Below, in pieces: positions 45,421 to 59,062 of a stretch of 64,000 nt of DNA (positions within the stretch are counted from its first letter, which is position 1; each line of letters begins with the position of its first letter). The notes under the pieces were generated by a model. It did no database searches. It was not told where the DNA came from and saw nothing but the letters and a program-made list of their open reading frames with translations. The translations under genes were made by a program, and so were the position numbers. Source of the DNA: Dermanyssus gallinae (lineage: Eukaryota; Arthropoda; Arachnida; Mesostigmata; Dermanyssidae); NCBI GenBank assembly GCA_003439945.1, contig QVRM01002441.1:1-64000 (forward strand), read 5' to 3'.

Positions 45421-46720
45421 GCAGGGGATTTGCTAAGCTTTCTAGGTCGGAACTACCGCCATCATCCGTTTTGCTTGGGTTGCCACCCGCTGTGCCGCTC
45501 AGCTTCTCCTAGTCCTCGCTGTGCCTGTGGCTTTTGCTGTCTTCGCGGTAGATCTTTGCCTTAGAGATTTGTCTTTCCTCATTCTGCGTATCATATTTTG
45601 TACGATAAGCATCAGTTTACTCGCCTTCTATTTCGCATTTTGGCGGGTAGTATGCCTTGGCCTTCTTCTTTATTTTCCAATTCAACTCAATGTCGTTTCT
45701 ATATAATTTCACTAAGAATGCAGATTATTCACAATCTTCTTTGACGCAGTGCAATTCGATCGAATAGGTGGTGCTGTCAGGTAGTTAGTTACAGTGATTA
45801 CAATTGACGAGTATTCTTTTTACAGCACAGTGGTAAAACAAATAAATTAGAATTGGTGCAATTGCACAGCGTTCACTTATACATTCTATAAATGCAAACT
45901 TCCTCCAAATGATCGATATTATATGATTGGCTAAGAGCCTATGTAGCAGAACAGTACATCACGTATTGAACAGTATTGTGTGATTGTACAAGAGGTTTGT
46001 GCAGTTTTGTAGCTGTACAATACAATTACAAAACTGAAGAATTACTCAGTTGAAAAATGGTGTTGCTCGTTTTAAAATGGTGCTTGTTTTGACTATTTTC
46101 ATGCCACCATATTTAGCTTCCGTAGAACAGTAGTTCTTCGACTCATTCAAGTGATACTGCTTCGGAGGTTTTGCATGGTAGAGAAAACTTCACAGAATAC
46201 ACTACGGGAAAAAAATAATCGGCAGTGAATATGTACCATGAAGAAAAGAGACCGTTTCCTTAGAGCGTTAGTGTTTAGGCGTCGGGCCGCCTAGGTGTCA
46301 CTGTAAGCATGCTTCTGGCGGTTCCCTTTAAAGCGAGCTGGCAGAAAACACGAGCCTCTCTCTGTTTTCTCAGTTACTCTGAACGTTATCTCGTTCGTGA
46401 CGACGATAACTGGAACGGCAACTTCACACTTCACATTATGTAACATATTCATCTTTTTTTGTAACAGCTCTGCGACCTCGCCGTGTTATTGTCCGTTTGC
46501 TGTCTTATAGTAAAATTGTTGGACGTAAATGAAAAATCATAGGGCTATGTGAAGATTAGAAGATATGCACCACTTGGTTGCCACTGAAAGTGTAGACGCA
46601 ATTTACTCGGAACAGGTTTGTACTTCATGTACGAATATATATTTAGAAGGATCGCTTACCGTCTCTGAAATTCGTGTTCTTATTTCCGCACAAACACTCA
46701 AAAAACAGATACACACATGT
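45421..46720. other. No recognisable gene
   Basis: Mostly AT-rich, with a hydrophobic 61-codon frame at 45521-45706 that I do not recognise. Confidence 0.4.
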
Positions 46721-46724
46721 ATGT

Positions 46725-46749
<25 letters not shown>
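46721..46749. repeat. (TA)n microsatellite
   Basis: Alternating TA following a short ATGTATG stretch. Confidence 0.9.
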
Positions 46750-46755
<6 letters not shown>

Positions 46756-46759
46756 CTGT

Positions 46760-48060
46760 GTCCGTTCTTGAGTGTGAACGAGGAGAACGAAGGTCGTAAA
46801 TTAGAGATAGTTGTGGCCAGCGGCGCTTGGTAGTGCAGGTGGACAGAGAGGACCCTGGCCGGGGTTGGACTCGTGCCTGAGCCTTTGACAGAATCTGGCC
46901 CTGCAGTTTCCGGAGCCTTTCGATTTGCCAAGGCCCAGGCCCACGAACGCAAACGGACGAAGGAAGGAAGAAAGCCTGACGCTTGTAGAATCCTAGCGGC
47001 ACCTTCCAGCCTCCTGTTGGCAGGTTACTAGCGAGACAGAGACGTAGGCAAGTAAATAGGCCGCCAGTCTGGCCGAATCCGGCGTATTCGCGCAGCCAGC
47101 CAGCTTTTCGTCGGCTGCCTTTAGGCAAAGGCATACTTAAGCACACTTTAGGCAGCGGCTCGACTCTCTACGGACGGCCAGGCGTCGGCGCTACCCAAAG
47201 CAAGAAGATATGCCGGCCTATCATCGTACCATCACTCAAACGGGACGACGACGACGACAACAACAACAACAACGGCCGATCTAAGCTGCTATGTCTCTCC
47301 GCTCGCCGGTTGGTCTTGCTTTGCGCCGCAGGATATATATATATATATATACAAACATAAATCGGCACACGTCCACACCTTGCACAAACGCGCATATATA
47401 TATATATATATATATATGTGTATATTATAGACACACCCATATAGCCGGGCAGATTCGCCCACCAAACGCAGATATGGCGTCGTTATTCGCCTCTCTATCT
47501 GGGGCTGCCGGTGGGTGCGTCTAGCGTGGCGGCAGAAAGGCAGCTCTTCTTGCTTGCGGCGCCTAAGCCACGCAGGCGGCAGGCGACGATCAAAAGGAGC
47601 CGCCAAAATGAATATCTTTAGCAAAAGAAGAAGACTCGAGCGAGCCCCCGTACCCGCCGTCAACGCCCCCCGTGCCCGCCGTTCTTTCGTTACCGCCACT
47701 GCCGCCAGATAGGCGCCGTTGCCGCTGCCGCGCAGTGTTTTACGCCGCCTGTTTCCCGTAGAAGTTTCGTTCGTTGGAGACTGTCCGTTGACGCGTTACG
47801 CGTGACGCCGGTGTACGTGTGCTTCGAAGGCGGGGGTGGCCCGCCTTATGGCTGCGCTTGCAGCGCTACCATTTCTGTTACTGCTGCTGCTGCTGCTGTA
47901 GCCTCTGCTTTTTCAGCTTTCCCCCCCCCCCCACGCCCGATGACGCCTGATGGTTGAACGCCGTTCAGGCTACGACGACCTGTATGCGCTTCATGCGTTG
48001 GTCCTTAGTGCTGCTTTTGATCCTAACCGCTTGTCACGCACGCGCTCGCATATGTACATC
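46760..48060. other. GC/CpG-rich segment with triplet and TA repeats
   Basis: It contains (ACG)n/(AAC)n near 47235-47270, two (TA)n tracts (47333-47351, 47393-47417), (CTG)n near 47880 and 12 C at 47921-47932. Frames of 130 to 136 codons are open on the minus strand (46748-47146, 47289-47699), and plus-strand frames overlap the second. None is recognised. It could be a promoter or 5' exon region. Confidence 0.3.
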
Positions 48061-49385
48061 GAGCTTGACGTACAATGTATGCTCAACATCATATTTATTT
48101 CACTCATATCATAGAGTACGCATATAACATAAACAATTATACAGATTATACAGTTATACAGTCAGCTGCTCGCGGCATGAAATGTACAATGTATGCTTAA
48201 TGTCGTCAAGCATCGCGCACTGATTGTTGCTATCAAATGCTACTGAATGCCTTGGCGTCCTATCATTACTACTACTGTTGGTGTTGGTGAGGGTAGTGGT
48301 GGTTGCAGCTGCTGCTGCTGCTACTACAAGCCATGTGAGGCGTTTCTGTTACCATGCACGGGTGTCGTCGCGTGCCGGCTCTGAATCCTGTTAGACAGAT
48401 CCAATCAAATGCAATCAAATAACAAAAGCATACTTACAGACTGTTGTCTGCTCTTGATCGTTGTTTTGCTAGTCGCAGCTTGGACTGTTTAATCGCCCAA
48501 CTAAGCTAAGTGAGTGGGCGCTGTAAATCGCCAAGTTGACTAAGAAGTACAAGACGTGTTTGTTGAATTAGCGCCGGTTTGGTAACCAAAACAAACGTAA
48601 AACCTCATTCCGTCATATATTTTACAACAACCTAATTATCCGTAGTAAAATCGTAGCGTAGTGCCCAAATATTTTGGCTAGACTTGGTTTTGCACATGAA
48701 AGGCATCGGGAGACGACATCGGAAAATGAACGCTTTGGAGCGGTAGACAAACCCGATTTCTAACAAATTATTATTTGAAGCTCGTCATACGCATCTCAAC
48801 ACAAGTAGAAAATGTAACAAAAACTGGTCGGACGTTTGTCCACTTTCAAGCCTTTATGTTAAATTAAATATTTTTTAAATAGCTTTGCTTTTTATTTTAA
48901 AATTGTGCTTTAAGAAAAGTGACTCTTTACAAGCACTATATACACAGCAACTACCACTAACACGAATTTAGCTATACCTGCCGTAATGACTGTACAGCTA
49001 TGCAGTGTTAAGGATTCGTTTTACAGGTGTGATTAATTAACTCAATACAACTTAAACGGCCATTCTTATACATGGCTTCAACTCCTAGGTCTCTCCCTCA
49101 TACTTCTATATCATGTATTATTTGCTCAATAACCACTAAGAGATTTTGAAGCATTCTTAGACGGGTTAATTAACTCGATCCGCAGGAGGCACTCAATGAA
49201 AGTAACCAGGGAGTTCTTTCGCCTCACACACCGCCTAGAACGCAGCTCGCACAACAATCAGGGGACAGCTGAGGATTGTATTACGGATTGAGGATTGTAT
49301 AGAGGCATACTGTTTTGCTTTCGTTAACAGCGGCAATGCGTCTGCATTCGTCCTAAAAACTCAACGCTCTCATCTACTTAACGTT
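48061..49385. other. No recognisable gene
   Basis: AT-rich unique DNA, with a (GCT)n patch near 48310. Confidence 0.45.
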
Positions 49386-49858
49386 ACATTTGCCAATGCG
49401 TTCAGCCTTCACCTGCTTCAGGACTAGGCGGGCTAGGTTGACGAACTGCCTCCTAGCGACCACAGTTAGCACCGCAAAAATTGACGAGACCTCTTCTCTC
49501 GATTCCTGCCTACGCCATGGTGCACGCCAGCGGTGGGGGAGGCCCGGCGTAACAGAACCAGGGCCAACCGCATTTTAGCAGGCGCCCTTTCATGGATAGC
49601 CCGCAGACGCCTACGGCTATGATCCGAAGAGTCCCTCGCTACGGCTTATGTTCAAGAACTGACCGCTTACAGGAGAAAACAACAGTTGGTCACAATAACG
49701 CCTACATGCGCCAAGACAGCGGCATGGTTGGGGCTGGTGAAGTCGGTGCAGGTAGACCTCCGCAGCTTACCCTACAGGGCAGATATTGCAGGCTTCGCAG
49801 TCCGCTACCACCCAAAATATATGCGTGCAAGACACGGCAGGCAAGTTTACCGAAATAG
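49386..49858 (+). other. Coding-like segment of unknown origin
   Basis: Several plus-strand frames cover this segment (49390-49578, 49592-49858, 49686-49886). One reads KQQLVTITPTCAKTAAWLGL and then YHPKYMRARHGRQVYRN across frame changes. The composition is more GC-rich than the surroundings, which suggests a transposon or exon remnant. I do not recognise it. Confidence 0.2.
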
Positions 49859-49889
49859 TGTATGTTTAACGCTTATACGTACGTAGGTG

Positions 49890-51590
49890 CTACAAAAAAT
49901 GTCGAGACTGTTTTGGAAACTGTAAAACTCGTTAAAGCAAATAGACTTTTTCTAATATGTTTTCCTATGGCTAGAAGATTCACTGTGCCTAACGCATCCG
50001 GACAAATGCGCATACCATGACAATAATTTTCGTATAAAATCTATGGCGATCGATCCATATTTGCAAAGTAATTAAGCTTCTCCGGTAGCCATGTTGAGAT
50101 TGAGTGCATACATAAATGACCTACCTACTTCATCAGACAATTCTTTCGACACTCTACTGCTCCACCCTTTTGGAGGCCATATCGATGTGATATTGTAACG
50201 GAACTGTCCACAACAACGGAACAACCACCTGCTATAATGTTGACTCAAGACGGCGCCAGTAAGACAACACGACAGCCGACCAAACACATAGATAGACGAG
50301 CGTGCACTCCAACGACCCAGGGATCGTCCCCGGTGGCAACGTCGCCATCATCATCATCATCATCATTATCAGCAACGACACCGACATAGGCTCGCTCAGT
50401 CCATGCTTACTAGCGTTCCAACCACAATATCTGTATTGTCATCATCAGCCCTCCATACACGTCCCGCAGCAGTCATAAACTTCGGAGACAACCTACGCTA
50501 CCATAATGCGTGCCCGCACCCACCAATCTGCAAAGAGAACCGGCGAAACAATCGAGACAATCAAATCTGCCGACTGTTGACCAGTGTTCAAATACAAGAC
50601 AAACACGAAACCGATATAACTTTGACCAATTCTGAGGACGCCGTTGGCAACTCTTTGGTACCAGCACGCCGCAGTGTCTCTGAAGTGAATAAAGACACCG
50701 CGAGGGGATAGGTGTGCCAGTTCCATTCTCCTTGCGACTGTGTTACGTGCGAGACGAATCTCTGTGCGTTGTCTTATCCGTTGAAATGCCATTGTAACTG
50801 TATCGTGATGGCCTGGTACACAGGCGCTGAGAAAGTTGACATCTCTGGCAGTTCATTGAGGCAGTAGCCGATCGGTCTTCAGCAAACACGATAGAAGGGG
50901 CCTGAATCATTAACGGGAATTGCATTAGCATCCACAGGGTACTGTGAGTCGAACGACAACATCCGTACCGACCGCAGCAAGTTAAGCTCTGTTGGATTTA
51001 GATTGCGAGCGACGGGTCGTTTACTGTAGCTGTTTTTTTTTGTAGTAAATAGAAGCCAATGCTGACTTTTCTGTCCTTGTGCTTTGTACGACGATGATGC
51101 GCTTGCTTTCCGTCAGACGGCGTGTTAAGTAGGCACTTGACACACATTACTGGGCAAGCCAGAACCCGCATATGACTTGCCAGCGCGGACAGCAGGGGCC
51201 TTTCTCCGTGAATATGGGGTCTGGCATGGTGAACAGCTACTTCACAGGCCCACAAATACTTTCGGACAGGTTGGATGCAGAAGCAGGCCATTCTTTCCCC
51301 AGTGAAACGTTACCAGGATGCAGCGACAATGCACTCCACTCCTGCGGTATGCGATTACCTCAATGAGACGTTCGAGAGTCCGTGGAGTGGCCGATGCGGG
51401 TCGATTGCTTGACTATCGCGATCACCTGATTAAACACGTCTTGATATTTTTTGGGGAACACCTGAAGACTTGTCTACGAAACTTCGGTCGAGTGCCCGTA
51501 ACAAGATGGTCGCCAGAATAACCTTTGCTGCTGAGGCCGTTTTAGCAATGCCTGCTATATTTCAAGACGTCTCCGCAAAGAAATTTCCGC
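49890..51590. other. No recognisable gene; (CAT)n near 50347-50370
   Basis: Unique DNA. CTGTAAAACTCGTTAAAGCAAA near 49920 weakly resembles the MITE arm at 13782. Frames near 50400-50800 are open on both strands and are not recognised. Confidence 0.3.
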
Positions 51591-51594
51591 AGGC

Positions 51595-51800
51595 GTTACC
51601 GACACTGCCAAATAGTTCCCTTCGAGGGACCTTCGAGCAGTTACTGCGAGATAATAAATAGTTGGGTGCGCTTCTAGAGCTGTAACAAGTGATGCCCATG
51701 CAACGACATGCCCTATAGAAAGCCTTCACTACTCGGCAACTACGGATTAAATCGCCATAGATTTGGTACTGGAATGATCGTCATGAAATTAGAAACTCTT
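51595..51800 (+). repeat. Unclassified dispersed repeat, copy 2
   Basis: The partner of 11576-11930: CGACACTGCCAAA, TTCGAGCA, then CGACATGCCCTATAGAAAGCC and TTTGGTACTGGAATGATCGT in the same order. The spacing between blocks is shorter here. Confidence 0.45.
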
Positions 51801-53990
51801 CGTTTCCTGTATGGCCCTACAAATATTCTGTAAAAGCTTGTATGTATGTATATATACCTTCGTTACACATTAATTTGCCCTGCATGGTTTTGTGCAAAGC
51901 GGAACGCGTTTAGTATTTCGGTCACCTGGTTAACCTGCACTGTGTGCACCTAGTAGATTGTCGCTTCAAGCTGGCAGCAAGTTTAGCAGCTAAAATGCTT
52001 AATCAAGCGGTGTTATCAACCTGCACGGTACGTGTGTCCGCTATTGAGGTAAGTGTTATCGGCGTACACACACTTCAGTGGATCCCGTGAGGTTTGTCGC
52101 GGCCCACTGCGACCTTCGCATCACTGGCTTTTCTGACGTTTCTTTCTCGGCGAGTAGTCACTTGTACCGGCGTTTCGGTGTCTGATCGGTGTGTCATCTT
52201 CGATCATGCGTATGCGGTGATACGACATGCCGTCGCCACTGATCTTAGCCGCTGCCTGCTAGGGAACCACCGGGCCAGGGTGGCTGTAGACGATGTAAAC
52301 CGTTAGTGGGGCCCATCATTCCCGACACTGAGTGCATTTGCGAACACCGACCAGCCCGACTCGTCAACAAAGTACGCACTTCTCTCACTTTCGTATTATA
52401 GCTAGCCAGGCAACAGCGACAAGAGCTTCCGTACATTTCCTCACTCTGTCTCCATCTCTTCCTATCTGTGTTCGTTTCTGCCTCTTCTATCTAATCCTTT
52501 GTCCCGTTGCGTCCCCCTCACTGTCCATCGCACTATCTGGACGGTGAACGTTTCGAAATACTGTCGTCCGTGTCCCCTCCTTTTCTCTTTGCGACCATCG
52601 TGTCACGATAGAACCCGCTACGGCCGGCTTTTGTACTTATTGCCGCCTTCACACGACTTCGGTCGGATATCCCGTGCGGACTCCCACGGACAACCACATT
52701 CAGCGTCTCGTCATTTAGGCACGATTCTGGCACGATTTTTTCCTATCAATTGCTCTCCTTTGCCCCTGTTTAATCCTGTCCCGCTTCTCTGACCACTTTT
52801 CCCACCGACTTTCATCTTACTCTCTAACCTTCCTTTCTTGATACGCCATTGGCTGGATCTTGCAAAGGCGGCAGCGAGAGATCGATCTTAGCTCTTATTA
52901 CCTGGTCCGGGCTCGTCTGTGCTCATTGACTAGGGTGCCGGGCAAGCAGGTCGCGCTCGCACACATTTGACGACGTCGGGGAATTCTAATGACAGCTCCG
53001 AGCAATGTAATTATACCTCATGCACCATGACTCGTCGGCACCAAGTAGAGACGTTCGGCCCATTCACGCCCGCATAGATCGCTGGATCACTTTAAACCTT
53101 GTGAGGAACTTTTTGTACGGCCAAACGGCTTTTCCTTTACTTCGTAGTGACAATAAGAAGTTGACTAGTTCAAAGGGCCACGGCAAGTTTAATCAATCTC
53201 CGACGAAGCAACCTCTCGAAGCGATTCCTGAAACACTCTAAACGAATAGAATTGCACATTAGCATTAGTCTCTGTGTTCGTGAATGTTCTAATGATACGG
53301 AATTACTGGCATAGGATAACCTTCGCTTCGGCTTCGCAAGCGGCCAGCAATGAGGAAGTTTTCTTTTATAGGCGCAAGGAAAACTCCTTTTATTATTGCT
53401 AAGTTAGTGTAGAAAATAGAAAGCAGGCAAGAGTTCATTACGCTAATGTATGCCGCGCATTATGTACTTTGTTTGGAGAGATCTTGTTTGCTCATGGTAG
53501 ATGTCTTAGTAAAGCGGACATTTTTAAACATGTATTACGATCTCACCTACTTGGCTCTGTTAGACCGTTAGCTTTGCTTATGAAAAAATGCAATATATAC
53601 TAAATTTTAGAGGAACGCATATGTGGCTAATAATATTCGTATAGAAATGGTGTAATACTTGCGGCAACGTAGTAATCATTGTAAAATGAAACAAAAAAAC
53701 TGCGTCGCAAGCGAGGAGAAACAACCAGACGCACACGTTCAGGTAGCTAGTTAAAATGAGGTAAATTTAACAGTAGAAAACAGGCAATGTAATGGCCATC
53801 TACAGTATAAGATAAGTTTGTGAGGTTTGTTCAGCTGAGTCAGGTGGATTGGGCGCCAGTAAAGGCAAAACGGAGGCTGATCTAATGCAGCTTATGATTC
53901 AAAGGACATACATTTTAGGGGGAAATACCTAACAGCAAAGGAAAGGACTTGCAACTGTGCACAAGCTAGTTTTTTATGTTGGGTTAATCA
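51801..53990. other. No recognisable gene; CT-rich patch near 52380-52870
   Basis: Pyrimidine-rich, CpG-containing DNA around 52090-52950, AT-rich afterwards. No domain is recognised in the frames present. Confidence 0.35.
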
Positions 53991-53995
53991 AACTA

Positions 53996-54168
53996 TTGGG
54001 GCTGACCTTCAGCCAAGATTTAACGTTTACGAGACTGCTTTTTGCATTGCTTCATAGACGGACCCCCATAAATATAAATGTGCAACAGTGGGGCTCGAAC
54101 CCGCGCACCTATATGTCTCCTCCGGTCGCGAAGCGCAGACGAATGCACCACGCCACCGGGCTCGACAT
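53996..54168 (-). mobile_element. tRNA-derived SINE (family B), copy 3
   Basis: A minus-strand copy, full length from TGTCGAGCCC (54168) through the B box GGGTTCGAGCCCC to the 3' end at GGCTGAAGGTCAGC. It forms an inverted pair with copy 4, about 620 bases away. Confidence 0.85.
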
Positions 54169-54184
54169 TTCTTATTAGTAATCT

Positions 54185-54570
54185 AGGTTACTCCGAATTA
54201 AGTACATCTGGCCCCGATGACTTGTATACATGTGTTAGATAGAAGAGACACCCGAAATGAGGCGATATTCTAACATTATAGAGTCTGGTGGTCAGGGTAT
54301 ATCTTTTTAACATTTATCATTTCATATGGTAGAATGTATTAGAGGAACTGTAGCTTTTACAAAACCTATTGGTTATTTTTCGACTGATCTGTGTTTTCGT
54401 ATCTCGTCAATATTGGTCGAGTGTTTAGGTTTGTTTGGTAGAGTATCCATGCTAAAATCCAGATTGAAAAAGACTGAGTAGGTTTAGTTCCTCGAGGTGG
54501 GGTGTGAATTATATGATGTTTTTAGCATCTTGGCAAATGAAGGTGTTGATATCAGGCAATAGAATCTGAC
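54185..54570 (+). pseudogene. Possible LINE RT fingers fragment
   Basis: The plus strand has ELSTSGPDDL near 54198 (the LK.sGPDdL block), ILVECLGLFGRVSMLKSRLK near 54410-54470 (the K.FErv...RL block) and GLVPRGG near 54483 (the FGFvPrr block). The order and spacing fit jockey/CR1-type RT, but each match is short and frames change. Confidence 0.35.
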
Positions 54571-54790
54571 GCTTAATAGTAAGCTTACTTTTTGCGTGTA
54601 GAAGTAATAAAAGTTTGACTGAATTAATTAGCAATGTGTTTGTAAAAATCCGAAAAATACAGAATAAACGGGCAATCAAGTAGACCAATGAGTTTAAAGC
54701 CGATATACAGATCTCACAAAAATAGTGACTGTTGCACGTTTTAGCTTGTTTTAGAATCTAGATTAGTCTCCATGATTACAAGTGGGTAGT

Positions 54791-54965
54791 TGTCAAGCCA
54801 GGTGGCGTGGTGCATTTGCCTGCGCCTCGCAACCGGAGAAGACACATAGGTGCATGGGTTTGAGCCCCACCGTTACGCATTTGTATTTATGGGGTCCGTC
54901 TCACGCATCGATGCAAAAACAGTCTCGTGGACGTTAAATGTTAGCTGAGGGTCAGCCCGAAAAGG
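54791..54965 (+). mobile_element. tRNA-derived SINE (family B), copy 4
   Basis: A plus-strand copy. It has GGTGGCGTGGTGCATTTGCC (A-box region), CTCGCAACCGGAGAAGACAC, B box GGGTTTGAGCCCC (one C to T change that may weaken the promoter), and TGGACGTTAAATGTTAGCTG ending in GGTCAGCCCGAAAA. Confidence 0.85.
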
Positions 54966-57900
54966 CTTATCTGGGTAGTTAAGTTTAATTGGCATTGAGA
55001 GTGGGCAGGAGGAGTTATTTAGCAACACTGCAGGATCCCGATCTAAAAGCATTTATTGCGTCTGGCAAAAAAGAAGCATCTTTTATTTAATGTCGATAAT
55101 TTTCAACAAAGCTTCTCGGCGCTGCTACCTCTGTACACGTGAGCGTTTCATATTCATCATACATGCATCATTCTGCATATAAAACTATATATATTCATAA
55201 AACTCAGTTTGTAACTATGTGCTCCCCAAACAATTTAAACGCCGGCACGTTTACTGACACACCCTTTTATTTAATAACTGTTTACCTTAAGTGAACTAAC
55301 AGATGGCGCCTATAAGTAAAAAACAATCAATTGAGTTTGAATTTAAAAATGCACGAATTAGGTTCCGTCCGGCAGAGCACACGTTTAATGCACAAGTCGT
55401 GCACCTTTTGGTGGGGCAATAACTAGAGCCATCTCAAACGTAGTGATTGGGGCTCGCTAAATGCTGATAAATGGTGCTTGAGCTATAAATGTTTTTTTCA
55501 GCCGTTTTTCTTGCTTGCTGATTCTAACCATTCTAGCAGTATACAGAGAGCGACAAGAGTTAGTTACCACTACGGTGGTAATCCTCTTAGAAATCGCTCT
55601 TGAGGCTTCACATGATTTTAGAATTACGCTCTGTTGCGCTGACGGCAAGTGCAGACCGACGACGGGAACGGCACCGCTGCGACTTCGGTCAGCATGAAGA
55701 AAGCTGAATGAGATATTCGTCGTCGAGAATCCGTTGGTGAACACCAAAGAAAGTCAGTCGGTACCATTATCTGTTTGCACTGCACGCAGACACTGTGCGG
55801 GCTACGCAGCCTGAATTTCCGCTTGAAAACTCAAGTTAATGTAGGAACACTTCGGACACGGAACTTCTCTCTCCTCTTGCCCTCTCTCTCTCTCTCCTTC
55901 CCCTATACTCACGCGACGGCTACTGCGATTAAACTCTGAGATAGCCTGTCGCAACTCAGTTTGTCGTAGAAACAGCTCACGATCAAACTTTTTCAATCTC
56001 CTTACGTACTAAGACGGCGACAAACGAGACGCATGAACTACTACTACCCTCGACGCGCGTGTTCTGCGTCACAGCCTTAGCAGCAATTGCTGCTGCTGAT
56101 GCTTTCAACTGAACAAATTATTAGAATAGATCTCTAACTACTTTCAAAGCTATGTCTCCTTGTGGCAAAAACTGAATATAATACAGTTAACCGAAGGGCC
56201 AAAGACTAAAACCTTGTTGAGACGTGTACGGATACATTCTAGGGAGACTACCTAGAACCAGTTGGACATGTGCGACACCAGTTGGGCATGTGCAACAAGC
56301 TCGGCATCAAGAGCCTACACAAGGTTGTTGCAACCGACAATATTTTAAGTTACAGTCACAGAGGCCAGACACCAGATATGCTTGTTATGATGTAAGCATT
56401 GTACACCCTTCATGTCCTCATTAATTCAGGGAAAAAAGACAAACTGGAAATTCAATACCAATGTATGTGCTGTAAAAATTGCATGCCAGTCGCTCTTTAG
56501 CAAGACAATGTCCTCTATGTTTTTTTTTCACTTTTTAAGTGGTCGTTTCTGCATATGTGCAAACATTTTAAAATAGGCACAAGGCTTAAGGAGAGTTAGA
56601 AGATAATAACGGTAATAAATAAATTATTGGGCTAATATGTGCATTTCCCAGGCCTACTTAGACGTATAGACTCAGGCAGGAAATTTAAAGGCTGCAATGT
56701 TTACACATTGAATATTCATTGGATTAATATCCGATTATAGCTGCCGTCTGCGCCTGTATCAAGCACGGCCGAATGATGAATGAATTTTTGATGTGGTATG
56801 GTAAGTTACTACAACGCGCCGTTCACGACCAACATGCCCCCTAAAAAAATATACGAGTGGAATTGTTACCATAAACTATGGTCTTATTTCCATCTCGCGT
56901 GACGGCTAACACTTGCCATAATTTCACATAACACGCATGCACTAAATAGTTACGTAACGAAATAGTAGCTAGGACCAATTGTTACTAGAGTTTACGAGGC
57001 ATTCGTTTAGGATGGTGACAAGAGTAAGCCCAGCAGGCCAATCGAAACTGAAAGGCAGTAGTCAATATATGTGTCACATATCTTCAGCCACACCTACAGA
57101 GTCGACATAGCGATACTCCAGCGGTGGAACAGACAAAAACTGACGCTGGTAAAACAGTACGCCAGGCATCAACTGGTGTATGCGAATGCACAAGTCTTTT
57201 ACGCTTTACGACGGCAAGATTGCTCCATAAAATGAAATGGCATATCGCCTACAGATCATGCACGCTATAGAAGCGTAGCTTGTTCCGGCCTGAAGTATTT
57301 AAAGTAAAATGCTAAACGTGTTTATACACGCAATTATACATCAAGCGACGGCGCGACACCTCCAACGCAGGTTTGAGATAGAGAGCCCAATTAAGCCAGA
57401 CCGATAGACACGACTCGGCAAACGCCGCTGATAAATACGTCTTGCTTCTTCGATAGACGGTGAAACCACAAAAAAATCATAGGCGGACGCAGACGCCAAC
57501 GACGCACCGAAACGAAGCGCCACATATACATGGCGACGTTTAATGGAATTTAATTAATTGGACCGCCTTCTCCAAACGGCAAATTTATTTAAATTCAATA
57601 ATTCCTTATTGAGCTTATTATTTCCATAGTTACACATTTTAACAGTTTTAACCATTAGAGGCATTTTGTAGAAAGGGCTTTTGCCCGTGTCCGAACGGAT
57701 GACAAATACAAATCTATAATCGTGAAATGGTCAACAATGTACAATGAAAAGAAATGTCTGAGCAATGTCGTGAATGAACTCCCAGTCCTTCAAGTCGTTT
57801 CAGTGCGGTAAATGCGCGGCATTTAGTGAGACACGGAAAACTTTGCTTGCTAATGAAGGCCAAAGATCTCGCCTATTTTAATATGACAATATTAAGAATA

Positions 57901-59005
57901 TATACGGTAGAACAATACTTGATATGGAAGTGGGCCATTTTGCTGAAAAAGCACCTGTGAAAACACGAAATGTGGAGCCATTATTCCTCTACTACTACTA
58001 GAGTTGGAAAGATGCTAAACAAGCGTAGCCAGCAAAAATAGAGAAAACGCTTAACGGTTGGTTTCACATGGACATGCACACCTACCTGCACGATGCCCAA
58101 TCAGATGCTGGTCCCAAACTGGAGCGCTAGATTTTTAGACAAACTAGGTGATAGTGAAATTGCACGGCAGTCTACCCGGCTATAGTCAAGGTGGTTAATT
58201 ATAGAGCCGATTTTTAATTTCTAGTATTAGTGAATAACTCTAGACAGCGACCCAGGACCTGTGCCCCTCTTTTCTAAAATATACGGATCTGGACTAAAAA
58301 GGCGCTGGGTGAAGAGGCAGCACTCCAACGCAGCGCACCGTTTTATAAAGTGCTAGCAACATTGAGGCTCAAACGTTGAGAATGTGACGCGCGGTCACTC
58401 GCGCCTAAATAGTCTCAGCCATAGGAAAAACGAAAACGAGCAGATTCGTCGGCACACATCGAGGCGGGCAGATTAGAGACAGACGTGTTTTTATGGAGAT
58501 GATTTTTTAGTACTAGCCAGCGGCTTTCAAGTATCTATCGATCTATCTTTCTCTCCGACTCACCAGCCGTATATGCGATCGACTAATAGACGACGTGTCC
58601 CTGCGTCGTCATGGGGCAAAATGTGACGAGAGCCAAAATACGGCCAACTTGCTACGGTTTGACGCACGCAAATCCCTCCCTCCCCCCTTGTTAAAGTCGG
58701 CGTAAAGACGGTCTATAGTCGTGCGCTTTTCCAGCAGATGCCCGTTTTGGAGACCCGTTTCGGATGAAAAACGTTATATATCGATATTCCGTCTAGGGGA
58801 AGATCAGAAAGCCCGTGCCGAGGACTACGTCTGCAGAAGCTCGTTAGTTACCGTTTTTTCCTCTATTATCGCGTAGCACAAATGCTGAAGAAGAACGTGA
58901 ATATTGATTGGAACCTTCAGTGCGCTGCATCTCGTAATGAATAAGCGTATTGAGCTGTCGTTGGTGTGGATGCGCTAGCCGGACATGCAAAGCAATATCT
59001 TATAG
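54966..59005. other. No recognisable gene
   Basis: About 4 kb of mixed, mostly AT-rich DNA, with scattered frames under 100 codons (for example 55457-55747 minus) that I do not recognise. A short CT-rich patch lies near 55868-55900, and a more CpG-rich stretch at 58380-58870. Confidence 0.4.
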
Positions 59006-59008
59006 TAT

Positions 59009-59009
59009 G

Positions 59010-59041
<32 letters not shown>

Positions 59042-59062
59042 AATATATATAAATATATATAC
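59009..59062. repeat. (TA)n microsatellite with TTTA interruptions
   Basis: About 54 bases of TA-rich simple sequence. Confidence 0.9.

Noticed and set aside
47289..47699. Minus-strand 136-codon ORF
   Set aside because: It spans TA microsatellites and GC-rich triplets; the frame looks compositional.
49895..49990. Additional mariner-like MITE copy
   Set aside because: Only a weak match to one arm (around CTGTAAAACTCGTTAAAGCA), with no terminus or inverted partner.
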